Assembly: GCA_013177825.1 (NCBI GenBank)
Contig: JABLXX010000001.1
Coordinates: forward strand, 124,001-188,000
Reading direction: 5' to 3'
From: Syntrophaceae bacterium
GTDB lineage: Bacteria > Desulfobacterota > Syntrophia > Syntrophales > PHBD01
Length of the DNA stretch: 64,000 nt
A program made the position numbers and the translations under genes. How positions within the stretch are numbered: the stretch's first letter is position 1; each line of letters begins with the position of its first letter. Below, in pieces: positions 24,527 through 33,797 of this stretch. Under the pieces are notes generated by a model. It saw only the letters and a list, made by a program, of their open reading frames with translations, ran no database searches and had not been told where the DNA came from.

Positions 24527-25071
24527 AGAACGACAGGCTTTTCAAATCCTACATGCTGGCCATGGGCGAGGTTTTCAACAAGCAACTGACGCCGCTCCTT
24601 CATTCCCTCTACTGGAAGGCCCTGGAGCCCTTCAGTGACGAGGACTGCGAGCGGGCCTTCAAGGATTTGATTTTCACATCGAAGTTTTTCCCGAAGCCCG
24701 TTGAATTTGTGGAGTTGCTGCAGGGTAAGAAGGAAGACCAGGCAACCCGGGCCTGGATTAAGGTTGTCGAGGCCGTCCGGAGGATCGGGAGCTATTCGTC
24801 CGTGAGGTTTGACGATCCGGTGATTCATTCCGTCTTCAAGTTTTGGGGCGGCTGGGGTGTCACGGCAACTTGGAAAGACGCGGACTTGAAGTGGAAGGGC
24901 CTGGAATTCGAAAAGCTGTACCGGGTCATGTCTGCCGGCGGGAATCATCCGGAGTACCTGCCCGGGAGCCATGAGATTGAGAACGGAGCCCGCGGGTATG
25001 ACGCAAAACTTGGAATTGTTGAGATTGGCGGTGGAGCAAGGCTCCTCATAGGAGCTTCAGAAGAGAAATAG
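24523..25071 (+). CDS. Phage DUF6475-like protein, possible helicase-loader role
   Basis: This 182-residue protein begins MKNDRLFKSYMLAMGEVFNK, a pattern shared with small phage proteins placed after replication initiators. It contains SDEDCERAFKDLIFTSKFFP and a Trp/Gly-rich FKFWGGWG segment. The ATG overlaps the previous stop. The loader role is inferred from position only. Confidence 0.65.
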   Translation: MKNDRLFKSYMLAMGEVFNKQLTPLLHSLYWKALEPFSDEDCERAFKDLIFTSKFFPKPVEFVELLQGKKEDQATRAWIKVVEAVRRIGSYSSVRFDDPVIHSVFKFWGGWGVTATWKDADLKWKGLEFEKLYRVMSAGGNHPEYLPGSHEIENGARGYDAKLGIVEIGGGARLLIGASEEK

Positions 25072-25171
25072 CGTTGTACTGTTTGTTGTCCTCCGCGAAG
25101 GGGGTTCCGGTGAAGCCTGCCGGACCCCCGACGGAGGACGGACAAAAACAAATCAGCGAACCGAAAGGAGC

Positions 25172-25963
25172 ATGATCATGCCGAAAATCAGCCAACTTCC
25201 GGCCGCGACTACAGCGGCGGATGCAGACATTACCCTCCTGGTGCAGGGCGGATCGACAAAGAAAGTCGCACTGTCCGTCCTGAAGGCCTATTTTAACGGC
25301 AGTAAGGAGTGGCCGATTCAGGTGGTGGAACAGGCGAGCGCATGCTCACAGTATGCCGCCGCGGATAATGGCTATATACCCGACAGCATGAACGGCATGA
25401 ACCTTGTGGGGGCAGTAGCCGGAGCAAGTGATCCCGGAATCGGCGGGACGATGGAAGTTGCCATTTATCGCAACCGGGAAACCCGCCTTGGCGACAGCAC
25501 AACCCAATTCGACATTACGAATCCGAGCGGCACCACGTTCCGCTACACCTATGATGGAACGGGCACAGACCCCGGCATTGCAGACAGCCTTGCCTCATTA
25601 CAGATCGGAGACCAGGTAATTCCGCAAGCCCAGAACTTTGCCGCCGGGAACAATGGAAAGTATGTGCTGACGGGAGTGGGTGCCAACTACTTTGAAATCG
25701 ATAACGCTGGGGGGGCCGTTGAATCCAACAAGACCCTCGGCACCGGCTATCTTGCCGTCAACCGCACGCGATCCATGCTGTCAACGAACCTAAACATTGA
25801 CAGTTACCATACTACATCGGTGACAGCAGCAGTCCCTGCTGCGGTCGACATGGACTTTGACGATATCCGGGCAGGAGATAGGATCGTGTCTGTAATCATG
25901 GCGATCCACAGCGGGACTCCGGCAACAGGGTTGGGTGTGACACCGACGTTCCGGCTACCGTAG
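25172..25963 (+). CDS. Phage tail-fibre/structural-type protein
   Basis: This 263-residue protein opens MPKISQLPAATTAADADITL, then VQGGSTKKVALSVLKAYF, the short N-terminal motif common to phage tail and appendage proteins. The remainder is Gly/Ser/Thr-rich and predicted beta. GGAG precedes the paired ATGs at 25172/25178. Standing between replication genes and a tape measure, it may be a receptor-binding or decoration protein. Confidence 0.6.
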   Translation: MIMPKISQLPAATTAADADITLLVQGGSTKKVALSVLKAYFNGSKEWPIQVVEQASACSQYAAADNGYIPDSMNGMNLVGAVAGASDPGIGGTMEVAIYRNRETRLGDSTTQFDITNPSGTTFRYTYDGTGTDPGIADSLASLQIGDQVIPQAQNFAAGNNGKYVLTGVGANYFEIDNAGGAVESNKTLGTGYLAVNRTRSMLSTNLNIDSYHTTSVTAAVPAAVDMDFDDIRAGDRIVSVIMAIHSGTPATGLGVTPTFRLP

Positions 25964-26018
25964 GATCATAGTATGACACCTTTTGTATAAGGGTAAAATA
26001 AAAGCGGAGGAAAGAAAG

Positions 26019-26525
26019 ATGCAAAAAATCATTTTTGGCATTGAAAACATCGAGAATTTCATGGGCGCGGGGTGGTCCGTGGAGTCGAAAAGCGCGGTCT
26101 CTGGTCTCCTGCGCGTCATGAAGCAAAGCTTCGGGTTCCCCATGAAGCCGCGGAGAAACTCACAGGGGACGAAGGTTCCATCTCTGGATCTGAAAGAGTT
26201 TCGGTCCTGGGCGAAGGAGAACGGCCTCAATCCAGGGGAGCCCGAGAAGATCACGCTTCAGGATCTGGAGCGGGCGCACCTCAGGCGGCACATCGGGGCC
26301 ATGCCGGATCGGGTCTTGCGGGGTTGGCGGGAGATATGCGCCTTCACCAGGTCGGACATCCCAAGTTTCTTGGAATGGCGAAATTTTGTGAGCTACCCCA
26401 TCAGCAAAACAAAGGGAGCCGGCGGCGAGGTTGAGGCGGATAGCAAGGACCTGCTCCGGTTCCTGCTTGAACGAGGCGCACCGCTGCCCATGGCGGAGAT
26501 TTTCAGGCGGAGGCCCGTTGCATGA
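26019..26525 (+). CDS. Hypothetical protein of element 2
   Basis: This 168-residue basic protein begins MQKIIFGIENIENFMGAGWS. I do not recognise it. ATG 26019 is chosen because GGAGG lies nine nt upstream; the frame is open from 25983. It overlaps the M41-like gene by ATGA, so the two are probably translated together. A DNA-binding or adaptor role would fit its charge, but nothing specific is visible. Confidence 0.6.
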   Translation: MQKIIFGIENIENFMGAGWSVESKSAVSGLLRVMKQSFGFPMKPRRNSQGTKVPSLDLKEFRSWAKENGLNPGEPEKITLQDLERAHLRRHIGAMPDRVLRGWREICAFTRSDIPSFLEWRNFVSYPISKTKGAGGEVEADSKDLLRFLLERGAPLPMAEIFRRRPVA

Positions 26526-27292
26526 AGGCGGATAGGGAATTACGGAAGACGGCAGACCATGAAGCCGCCCACGCCCTTGTCGGCTGGATCGCCGGGCAGC
26601 GGATCGAGAGCATCACCGTTGATCCCAGGCGTGCCGGGGATTCCCAAGGGGTCTGCTACCTGTCGGGCGGCCGGATAGGTGTTATCGGAGAACCGAAGAG
26701 CCTTACAGCGGACCAGGCGCACTTCCTCCTGGCTGGGAGGACCTCCGATGATCTTTTCCATCCCGGGGGGCGTCCCGGTCATGGGCAGGATTTCCGGAAC
26801 CTGGAGGACCTGCTGCCCTTGAATGACGAGACCCTCAAGATGCACGCCTTTCCCCACGGGGAAAAGTCTATCGAGGACTTCTACCAGATGTTCCGGGGGC
26901 CGGTCGTAAAGCTGTTGAGATCCCGCCGGGGACGACGTGCACACCGGGCGCTGTCGGCGGCCCTGATGGAGGACCAGACCTTATCCGGCCAACATGCGGC
27001 CGAGATCCTCCAGGGGGCCTGGGGCGATCCCCTGCCCCCCCGTGCCCTACCCAGGGAAGATCATTGCGGGATCATCGACAAGAGACCGGCGAACCACGGG
27101 GAACTGTTCCGGACCATTCGAGGCCTGGCCGGCCTGGCGCTGGCCGACTGTGAGGCGATGCAGGGGCGGGGCACGATGAAGGAGATCCAGCAGAGACAGC
27201 GGGCAGAGCATCTCCTCCACTTGCTGCTGGTCGTTGTCGGCAAAACCGGCGCGGCGCCCCAGGGGGACGGGCGGGTCCTCCCCAAAAGTTGA
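26522..27292 (+). CDS. Stand-alone FtsH-protease-like (M41) metallopeptidase domain protein
   Basis: In this 256-residue protein, residues 9-35 read RKTADHEAAHALVGWIAGQR, giving the zinc motif H13-E14-x2-H17, followed by the IESITVDPR strand seen in M41 peptidases. The third zinc ligand is matched by D90 in GHGQDFRNLEDLL, at the place of FtsH GAxNDLxxA. The ...GRTSDDLF segment equals FtsH GRAAEEL. No AAA+ ATPase or TM segment is present. It may be a soluble protease or a decoy that uses a host or phage partner; that is inference. Confidence 0.65.
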   Translation: MKADRELRKTADHEAAHALVGWIAGQRIESITVDPRRAGDSQGVCYLSGGRIGVIGEPKSLTADQAHFLLAGRTSDDLFHPGGRPGHGQDFRNLEDLLPLNDETLKMHAFPHGEKSIEDFYQMFRGPVVKLLRSRRGRRAHRALSAALMEDQTLSGQHAAEILQGAWGDPLPPRALPREDHCGIIDKRPANHGELFRTIRGLAGLALADCEAMQGRGTMKEIQQRQRAEHLLHLLLVVVGKTGAAPQGDGRVLPKS

Positions 27293-27389
27293 AGGCGGTA
27301 CGGTACGCAGAGGCTCGATATTCGTCTAGGTGAGGGTAATTTTTTGAAGGTTTACGGTAGCAGTCGGATTCCAGAAACGAGGGCATTTT

Positions 27390-27794
27390 ATGAAAATCAA
27401 GGGGAAATCGGCACTTGCCGAGCATTTCAAGGTTAGCAGGACGACCATTGATGCATGGCTCCGGCGCGGGTGCCCCTACGAAGGCGGCGACAGGGAACCA
27501 TATGTTTTCGAGACAAGCGACGTGGAGCGATGGCAGCGGGACCGGGACCGGGACCGGGGCGGTAAGAGCGTCAGGACAATCAGACAAATCGAACTTGCAG
27601 ACGGTTTTTTATCCAGTGAGGCCGACCACAGGACTCCCGGACAAGCCATTGCCGAAACCTTCGCAGGGGCGATCCTGTCTATTGCTCGGCAAAAAGGAAA
27701 GGGGTGGGACTTCCGAACCGACCCGGAGGTGCAGGAGCTGCTGCAGCAACTCGCCGATACCATTGACGGGGTGGATCATGAACGGTACAGATAA
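27390..27794 (+). CDS. HTH protein, Nu1/terminase-small-subunit-like
   Basis: This 134-residue protein has an N-terminal winged-HTH (SALAEHFKVSRTTIDAWLRR, then GCPYEGGDREPYVFETSDV) as in Nu1 and DUF1441-type packaging proteins, followed by an Arg/Asp-rich linker and a helical C-terminus. No large terminase follows, so the packaging role is uncertain. It could instead be a regulator. Confidence 0.55.
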   Translation: MKIKGKSALAEHFKVSRTTIDAWLRRGCPYEGGDREPYVFETSDVERWQRDRDRDRGGKSVRTIRQIELADGFLSSEADHRTPGQAIAETFAGAILSIARQKGKGWDFRTDPEVQELLQQLADTIDGVDHERYR

Positions 27795-27936
27795 AATGCA
27801 GGCCATTCCCGAGAAAAACGAAGAGTGTAAAGTGCAATGACGCGTCCATTAAGGGCCATATCGCACCCCAAGGGTAAAGAGTAGAGCCCGCCTGGGTTTT
27901 AACAGGTAAACAGTAAACAACCGAAAGGAGGACGGC

Positions 27937-28296
27937 GTGGATATTGAGAAGTTAAAGGAATTTTTGACGGAAAGAAGGGCCGAGATGTTGAAACAAGCCC
28001 GCAGCGCTCTGGAAGCAAACACGAACAGCCTTCAGTCCATTATGGACGGGGAGGTGTCAAGGCTGGTCGTAGAATTTGCAGACCTGTCGACACAAATGGC
28101 CGATATTTACGAGGAGGCACTGGCCAAGGTCGAGACTACGTTTTCAGAAAATGCAAGCGACAAAGAAAGAATGAACTACCTTGTTTTTGTTCAGGATATT
28201 AAGGCACGGGTGGAAGATATTCAAAATAGAATCATGGTTATTCGTGAAAAAATATTGCGGCATTCAATTCGCATAACCAAGACCGGAAATTGCTGA
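27937..28296 (+). CDS. Coiled-coil hypothetical protein
   Basis: This 119-residue, almost entirely helical protein (MDIEKLKEFLTERRAEMLKQ and onward) has heptad-like spacing. It uses a GTG start at 27937 behind AGGAGG. It lies immediately upstream of the tape-measure gene, the usual position for tail assembly chaperones, but no such motif is visible. Confidence 0.55.
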   Translation: MDIEKLKEFLTERRAEMLKQARSALEANTNSLQSIMDGEVSRLVVEFADLSTQMADIYEEALAKVETTFSENASDKERMNYLVFVQDIKARVEDIQNRIMVIREKILRHSIRITKTGNC

Positions 28297-28319
28297 ATAA
28301 ATTGAAGGAGGTAATAACC

Positions 28320-30986
28320 ATGGCGGACGTTCAAAAAACAATTGAGATCCTGTTCGGCGGAAAAGACAATGTGTCGCCAGTAGTAGCGGACATCGGGAAG
28401 TCTTTTTCCACCCTCGATGCCTCCGTCGGGAAGGTCACGGATCCCCTGGCCAAGGTCGCCGATTCGGTTTTGAAGATCGACGCCGCCTTGGTCGCTATGG
28501 CTGTCGGGGGAATGGCGCTCGCCATAAAGGAATCATCAACATTCAATAAGAGCTTCGCGCTGATCTCCACATCCATTACCGCAACGGGAGCAGACCTGGC
28601 GAAATACCGGGAAGACATTCTTACCTATTCGACAGGGTCCGTGAAGTCCCTGGAGGACATCAATTCCGCTCTCTACACGGCCGCCCAGGCTGGCGTGAAA
28701 TGGACGGACTCCCTGGAATTCATCGGGAAGGCCGAGCAGCTGGCCGTGGCGAACAACGCGAACCTGAACACCACGGTCGATCTGTTGACGTCGACCATGA
28801 ACGCCTATGGATTCACGCTGAAAGACGTGGGGCACCTGAACGACGTCTTTTTCCAGTCCACCCTGATCGGAAAGCAGACCATCGACAGCCTCGGGCAGAG
28901 CATGGGCCTGGTCGTGGCCATCGCCGCAAACTCGGGCGTCTCGTTCGAGCAACTTTCGGCGGCGATCGCCACCATGACCGCCAAAGGCATGGAGACCTCC
29001 GAAGCCATCACCGCCGTCAAGGGCGTCATCACCAGCATCATCAGTCCGTCGCAGGAAGTCGCTGAAAAAGCAAAGGCCCTGGGCCTGAATTTCTCCCTGA
29101 CAAGCCTTTCCGCCAAGGGCTTCAGCAACATGCTCCACGAGATCATGATGCGGACCGGGGGAAGCAAGGAGAAGATCGTCGGCCTGTTCGAAGAAGTCCG
29201 GGCCATGAACGGGGTGCTGCAGCTCACCGGCGACAGCATGAAGTTCTTTGACGATGCCCTCAAGCAGATAGAAGGATCGTCCGGGGCGGCGGAGAAGGCA
29301 TACCGGAAGATGGTCGAGACCTTCGAAAATCAAGCCCAGAAGGTAAAGAACACGCTCAAGGCGGTCTTGACCGTCATTGGGTCGCAACTGGAAGAGGATG
29401 CCGGAAAGATAGCCGGGGCCTTTGGAAACCTACTGAAGGGGATCAAAATCGGTGTCGAATCAGGCGCATTCGACCCGCTGTTCGAATATCTGGATGACGT
29501 CGCAGCCTCCATATCCACTTGGTTGAATGCCGTTGCGGCCGCCTTCCCCGACGCCCTGAAGAGGATCAACTACTCCGGCCTGATCGCAGCCCTGAAGGAT
29601 CTCGGCAAGGCCCTTGGCGGCATGTTCGGGGACCTGGACCTTACGAAGGCGAACGACCTGGCCGGCGCCCTTCAGGTGATTGTTGACATCATAATCGGCT
29701 TCATCAGGGTTACAACGGGCATGGTGGATGCATTCAAGCCCTTTGCCAGTCAGATCGCGGCATTCTTCAAGGAGATGGCATCCGGGGACGATGCGACCCA
29801 GAGGGCCGCTGGGAACATCCTCTTGTTCAGCAAGGCGATCAAGGAAGCCGGCCTTGGGGTCGTCGCGGCGATCCTGGCCATTGACGAATTGCGCGTGTCC
29901 ATGGCGGCGCTGTTCGATATCGTGGCCGGGTCCGTCCAACTGCTCTGGGGCACGTTCATGTCCCTCGTTACCGGAGTTGAATCGGCTGTCCTGGCCGCCA
30001 TGGCTTCCATCGCCACCATGTTTGATCGCCTGACGTTTGGGCTCATTCCGGGTCTCAAGTCAGGAATTGACGACATCAACCGCCGCCTCGAAGTGGTTCT
30101 GTCCGACTTCGCAAAGAATTCCGGAAACATGAGCGCCGGGGTGGCACGTCTTGCTTCCGGCATTGCAAAGCTGGGCGAAGAATCCTCCTCCACGTCCAGC
30201 AAAATCAAGGCCCTTGGTGCCGAACTCGGAAAGGTGCCCACAAGGGTGACGACGACCTATGAAATGCAGGTCGCCAAAAACAACGAAGACAAGATGAAGG
30301 AACTAAGGGCCATGATCGCGGCCCTCCCCACCGAAAAGCAGGTGACGATCAAAACGCTGGCCGACGGAGCAGCCATCGAAAAAGCCCACGGCATGCTGAT
30401 TGAGAAGTTCCCCGACGGAAGCGCCCGGATCGTCAACATCAAGACGGTTGCCGACCAGGACAGTCTCGACAAGGCGAAAAAGGCCATCGATGACGCGGCA
30501 AAAACCAAAGAGGTTGAACTCAAGGCAAAGCTGGACGAAGCGAAGCTCAAAGAACAGTCGGCGATCATCCAGAGTGCAATCGAGTGGAAGGCCAAGGTCG
30601 ATATTTCCCAGATCGAGGCGGCAACAACGACCATAAAGACTATGTTTGCCTCCATCGATAATACAATCACAAACTCGGGGACGCTTACCGGGACTATGAT
30701 CTCGGCCTATGCAAGCGCCAGCAGCGGATCATCCCTCATTTATGAGCAGATCCAGAAGGAGTCTCAACGAAGAGACGAAGCGCTGAAAACACAGAAAAGC
30801 CTGATCGATGCGCAGGTTGACTTGCTCAAGGAGCAGGCGCGGATGATGAAAAAGGGCGAGTATGTGCCGATCAAAATATCCGCCGATGGAGTGGAGCCGC
30901 ACATCACGGCATTCATGTTCGAGATCCTGAAGAAGATCCAGGTCCAGGCCAACATGGAGGGCCAGAAATTCTTGCTGGGGCTGTAA
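28320..30986 (+). CDS. Phage tail tape-measure protein (TP901 type)
   Basis: This 888-residue protein opens with MADVQKTIEILFGGKDNVSP. A TP901-type core follows (about 50-340: SFALISTSITATGADLAKYR, ALYTAAQAGVKWTDSLEFI, SAAIATMTAKGMETSEAITA), then hydrophobic helices (about 440-610) and a charged helical tail. It would set tail length and line the tail lumen. GGAGG lies ahead of ATG 28320. No tail tube, sheath, baseplate or capsid genes accompany it here, which is odd for a functional tape measure. Confidence 0.88.
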   Translation: MADVQKTIEILFGGKDNVSPVVADIGKSFSTLDASVGKVTDPLAKVADSVLKIDAALVAMAVGGMALAIKESSTFNKSFALISTSITATGADLAKYREDILTYSTGSVKSLEDINSALYTAAQAGVKWTDSLEFIGKAEQLAVANNANLNTTVDLLTSTMNAYGFTLKDVGHLNDVFFQSTLIGKQTIDSLGQSMGLVVAIAANSGVSFEQLSAAIATMTAKGMETSEAITAVKGVITSIISPSQEVAEKAKALGLNFSLTSLSAKGFSNMLHEIMMRTGGSKEKIVGLFEEVRAMNGVLQLTGDSMKFFDDALKQIEGSSGAAEKAYRKMVETFENQAQKVKNTLKAVLTVIGSQLEEDAGKIAGAFGNLLKGIKIGVESGAFDPLFEYLDDVAASISTWLNAVAAAFPDALKRINYSGLIAALKDLGKALGGMFGDLDLTKANDLAGALQVIVDIIIGFIRVTTGMVDAFKPFASQIAAFFKEMASGDDATQRAAGNILLFSKAIKEAGLGVVAAILAIDELRVSMAALFDIVAGSVQLLWGTFMSLVTGVESAVLAAMASIATMFDRLTFGLIPGLKSGIDDINRRLEVVLSDFAKNSGNMSAGVARLASGIAKLGEESSSTSSKIKALGAELGKVPTRVTTTYEMQVAKNNEDKMKELRAMIAALPTEKQVTIKTLADGAAIEKAHGMLIEKFPDGSARIVNIKTVADQDSLDKAKKAIDDAAKTKEVELKAKLDEAKLKEQSAIIQSAIEWKAKVDISQIEAATTTIKTMFASIDNTITNSGTLTGTMISAYASASSGSSLIYEQIQKESQRRDEALKTQKSLIDAQVDLLKEQARMMKKGEYVPIKISADGVEPHITAFMFEILKKIQVQANMEGQKFLLGL

Positions 30987-30987
30987 T

Positions 30988-31308
30988 ATGATCGGACCCA
31001 GCGCAGGGACCTTTGATAGAGATCACGCCATGTCTTTGGCTAGTGAGGGAGAAGACGATGGGCTCCGATGGGCCGGGACCGCCAGTGCTTCCGACCTGGA
31101 GGAGGTCCGGAGCGGCCATCAATTCTATAACCAATTCAGATACGGTATCCCGGATCTGCTCGGCAATTCCATTGTCGGCGCCTACTTCTCCGATATCATC
31201 AAGAAGAAGGAACACCTCCGGGACAATGATGCCTTCCTTGAATGGGTTGACGGTTGGCTTTCAGCCGTCGAGAAATTCATGGAGTCGATGGAAGAAGAGG
31301 GTGCGTAA
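30988..31308 (+). CDS. Small hypothetical protein after tape measure
   Basis: This 106-residue acidic protein has a central helix pair (IPDLLGNSIVGAYFSDIIKK, FLEWVDGWLSAVEKFMESME). The ATG lies 1 nt after the tape-measure stop; a later ATG at 31030 is possible. Overlap with the next gene suggests co-translation. Unknown function. Confidence 0.55.
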   Translation: MIGPSAGTFDRDHAMSLASEGEDDGLRWAGTASASDLEEVRSGHQFYNQFRYGIPDLLGNSIVGAYFSDIIKKKEHLRDNDAFLEWVDGWLSAVEKFMESMEEEGA

Positions 31309-31570
31309 GGATCCGGATTCAAACCTACTGCAAAATTTCCCCGGCCTTGAATCGGGCGAGCTCCGGTTATGGTTCCGTGTCTTCCTGGATGCCTTCGTTA
31401 CCGTCCGAGACTGCGGCGGCGGGCAGGACGTGGCCTGGGCGTGGCTGATGGATCCCGGAAATCAATTTCTCGAAAGCTTGGCGGAGCATTTCGACTACAC
31501 GCCGGAGGCCTTCAGGCAGAAGGTAAGACGAGCCCTTGAACGGACCTTCAGCGCCCGGGAGAAGGCCTAA
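31301..31570 (+). CDS. Small hypothetical protein (89 aa)
   Basis: GTG 31301 overlaps the previous stop and gives a protein with ESGELRLWFRVFLDAFVTVR and AWAWLMDPGNQFLESLAEHF, ending in basic helices. Tryptophan-rich and well-folded in appearance. Longer frames from 31013 are shadow. Unknown function, probably tail-module associated. Confidence 0.5.
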   Translation: MRKDPDSNLLQNFPGLESGELRLWFRVFLDAFVTVRDCGGGQDVAWAWLMDPGNQFLESLAEHFDYTPEAFRQKVRRALERTFSAREKA

Positions 31571-32477
31571 CAGGACCGCCTCCGGTCGGTAGTGGCGAGA
31601 TCGGGACGGGCGAATGCCCGTGAATGTCTCCCCGAGAAAGTCCCTCATCGGTAATCACCCCGCTCATTTGTACCCGATCCCTCCAGGTTTTCCTCCTCCG
31701 CTGCGCTGAAGCATAACAGAAAGACAACCGGCTGGACTGCCTAAGGTTTGCTCCGGGTTGCTGGGGCGAGCTCATGGAAAACCTATGCCCGGGCCGTGGA
31801 GAAGGCGGAATAGGCCCTGAAGGATACTACAGACAAGAAGGAAGGCCGTTTCGCAAACCTGAAACAGGCAATCCGGCCAATTTGTCAAACTGAACGAAAT
31901 GCCTGAGCGGACGGCTTCGGAGATCGAGGCGGAACTGCTCGAGCAGATCGAACGCCATGACCGGGAAGGCCGGCTTCTCGGTCATGAGTGACAGCACGAT
32001 CCTGGAAATCCTCCGGGCGACCGCCCATCAGAACATCACACAACCCATGTCATCGGGAGCCGGGCTCATAGGTGAGGTGGCACCGGAGGTCATACTTCCC
32101 CTGAAACGAATGCCAGTGCGCGGCCCGGATCCGTCACGTGGCCGGAACCCAATGGGGATCACGACGGTACCTGAATATGGATCTGCTTAGAGAACAGGAC
32201 CCGGATCAAGCCATTGACCTTGTGGAGGCAATCTAGAACCCGGAGGGCACTGCCACAATAAAAGCGAAAGATTCTTGACACTACCCTACGATCCCGAAAA
32301 GCAGCGTGTAGCATGGCAGACGGCTGTCGAGACCGCCCCCGAGGGCAAGATCACGGCAGCGCACAGGCCGCAATAACCAGCCCGAAGTCGGTTGTAATTC
32401 CCGGAAGAATACCTAATAAAATAAAGGGTTCGCACAAAGTGACGTAGGTTAAACCATGCCGGAAAAGGCGACTTTTC
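31571..32477 (+). pseudogene. Decayed phage tail DNA with tape-measure C-terminal remnant
   Basis: The stretch is scattered with fragments. A short frame at 31957-32190 contains SSGAGLIGEVAPEVILPLKR, matching the G-E-x-G/A-P-E-A-I/V-L-P-L-K signature near tape-measure C-termini. At 32284-32375 another frame reads LPYDPEKQRVAWQTAVETAP, then EGKITAAHRPQ before a stop. An older WKTYARAVEKAE-like piece lies near 31775. No intact gene is present. It implies a second tape-measure-like gene that has largely eroded. Confidence 0.6.
32314..32349 (+). repeat. WQxAxETxPEG remnant, copy A (others at 33279-33314 and 34956-34980)
   Basis: Three short, diverged coding remnants flank the cargo genes. Copy A encodes WQTAVETAPEGKI, copy B (33279-33314) WQKAIETTPEGNK, and copy C (34956-34980 and on) VETTPKETVAAALQ. 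They are all on the plus strand, as are the intact phage genes. They look like pieces of one ancestral repeat-bearing or duplicated gene. Confidence 0.55.
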
Positions 32478-33188
32478 TTACTGACAATATCCGCTTATCA
32501 AATTGAGTCGAAGACATATTTCTTTCAGGTAAGGACAGAAGGCCGTCAAGGTCAACATCAGAGCCCACAGGACCAGAAGGAAAAGAGCCATGTTTCTTTC
32601 GAAGGATTTCATCCCTCCGCCAACTTGCGCGAGTTGATGGTCGCGGTTCGCTTTCTTCCCTTCCATATCTTTGTCGGGGTATCTCTCGTTCGACCATGCG
32701 AAATGCGCAAAATCTCGGTTTCCATCCCTTCCGATTGCTATTCCAGCTAATATTGAACCCTCTTCTCGAAGTGGGCCAAAGACGTGTGCCTCAAGGGTAA
32801 AATATCTGAGCGGCACGCCCAATGTGGAGAGTTTGTGTTCCAGATTCCGTAATGTTCGCCGGCAGTACTCCAGGTAATGATTTTGTTTATCATGCAGGGT
32901 TATCCAGCCGGCCGAAGAGATCATGCCTAATCCCGCTATGCTTGTTAGTATAAGTACCTTATCAAAAGATTCCCCCTCCACATTAATGAAGACTTCCAGA
33001 GCGGCAGCAAACAACGCTGCTTGGATTGCCAGCATCAAGAGTTGAACCCGTTTGAAGTAGTTTTCGTTTTGCACCTTCCAAATATCGAGATGAACTCGAT
33101 ACACTTCAAGGATGTAGCTTCTCTCACGCTCCAAAGGAATTCTTGATCCATTGGAACCGCTTGTTTCTGGGGCTGTCATGCTGCTCAT
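32478..33188 (-). CDS. Membrane protein, possibly SLATT/RipA-like
   Basis: In this 236-residue protein, a charged N-terminal helix (ERERSYILEVYRVHLDIWKV, FKRVQLL) leads into two TM segments (about 52-72 and 82-100), then HDKQNHYLEYCRRTLRNLEH, and a third TM near the C-terminus (about 205-225). The helix-TM-TM-amphipathic arrangement recalls SLATT and RipA-type proteins, some of which are effector pores in conflict systems. This is resemblance, not a confirmed domain. It is a minus-strand cargo gene inside decayed phage DNA, with GC lower than its surroundings. Confidence 0.62.
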   Translation of the reverse strand: MSSMTAPETSGSNGSRIPLERERSYILEVYRVHLDIWKVQNENYFKRVQLLMLAIQAALFAAALEVFINVEGESFDKVLILTSIAGLGMISSAGWITLHDKQNHYLEYCRRTLRNLEHKLSTLGVPLRYFTLEAHVFGPLREEGSILAGIAIGRDGNRDFAHFAWSNERYPDKDMEGKKANRDHQLAQVGGGMKSFERNMALFLLVLWALMLTLTAFCPYLKEICLRLNLISGYCQ

Positions 33189-33324
33189 GCCTCTCGAATT
33201 AAAGTACTTTTATTTCGAACAATTACTAAGTACTTGAAGCCCATCTTGTCCATGCAGTGGCAGAATTTTCAAGAACCGTGGCAGAAGGCCATCGAGACCA
33301 CCCCGGAAGGCAATAAGATATCAT

Positions 33325-33735
33325 CTATCTTGCCTTGCAGGCATCCAGGGCTTTCATGGTGATGATGCGGCGGGGATTGTTTTCATCGAACATCGAATGG
33401 ACGCGGGCCTCGGCAATGGTCTTGCCGTTCTTCTCGCTGAATTCAATGATAAGCGACACGGGGCCGATGGTGCTCCCGCCTGTAACCTCTCCTGTCACAT
33501 GGACCTGATAGGAATAGACGAAGACGTGCCAGTAAAAACCAAGTTCATCGGCTTCCTTCTGCCAGTAGCGCCCGATGCATCGAGTGGCTTCTGTCACGTC
33601 CCCCTTCATGACAGCAGTTGCGAAAGGCTTCTCCTGGCTTACGGTTTTGACGGTGACGAGCCCAACGCTACAACCAGAGAGGATGAGGAGCACGGCGATG
33701 GTGAACACAAGATGTTTAATAGGCTTTGCGTTCAT
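33325..33735 (-). CDS. Small lipoprotein
   Basis: This 136-residue protein has an N-terminal signal HLVFTIAVLLILSGC and lipobox LSGC near residue 22. The mature part contains TEATRCIGRYWQKEADELGF and a beta segment ending FDENNPRRIITMKALDAC. I do not recognise the family; similar short lipoproteins occur in prophage cargo. It ends beside a WQKAIETTPEG remnant. Confidence 0.65.
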   Translation of the reverse strand: MNAKPIKHLVFTIAVLLILSGCSVGLVTVKTVSQEKPFATAVMKGDVTEATRCIGRYWQKEADELGFYWHVFVYSYQVHVTGEVTGGSTIGPVSLIIEFSEKNGKTIAEARVHSMFDENNPRRIITMKALDACKAR

Positions 33736-33797
33736 GACACCTTCTATTTTCTAGGACAGGTCATCGAACACATATATGAGATGAGCAGCACGTGCAC

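Noticed and set aside
27872-27936. Short repeats before the coiled-coil gene considered as an attachment site
   Set aside because: No matching copy elsewhere in the window.
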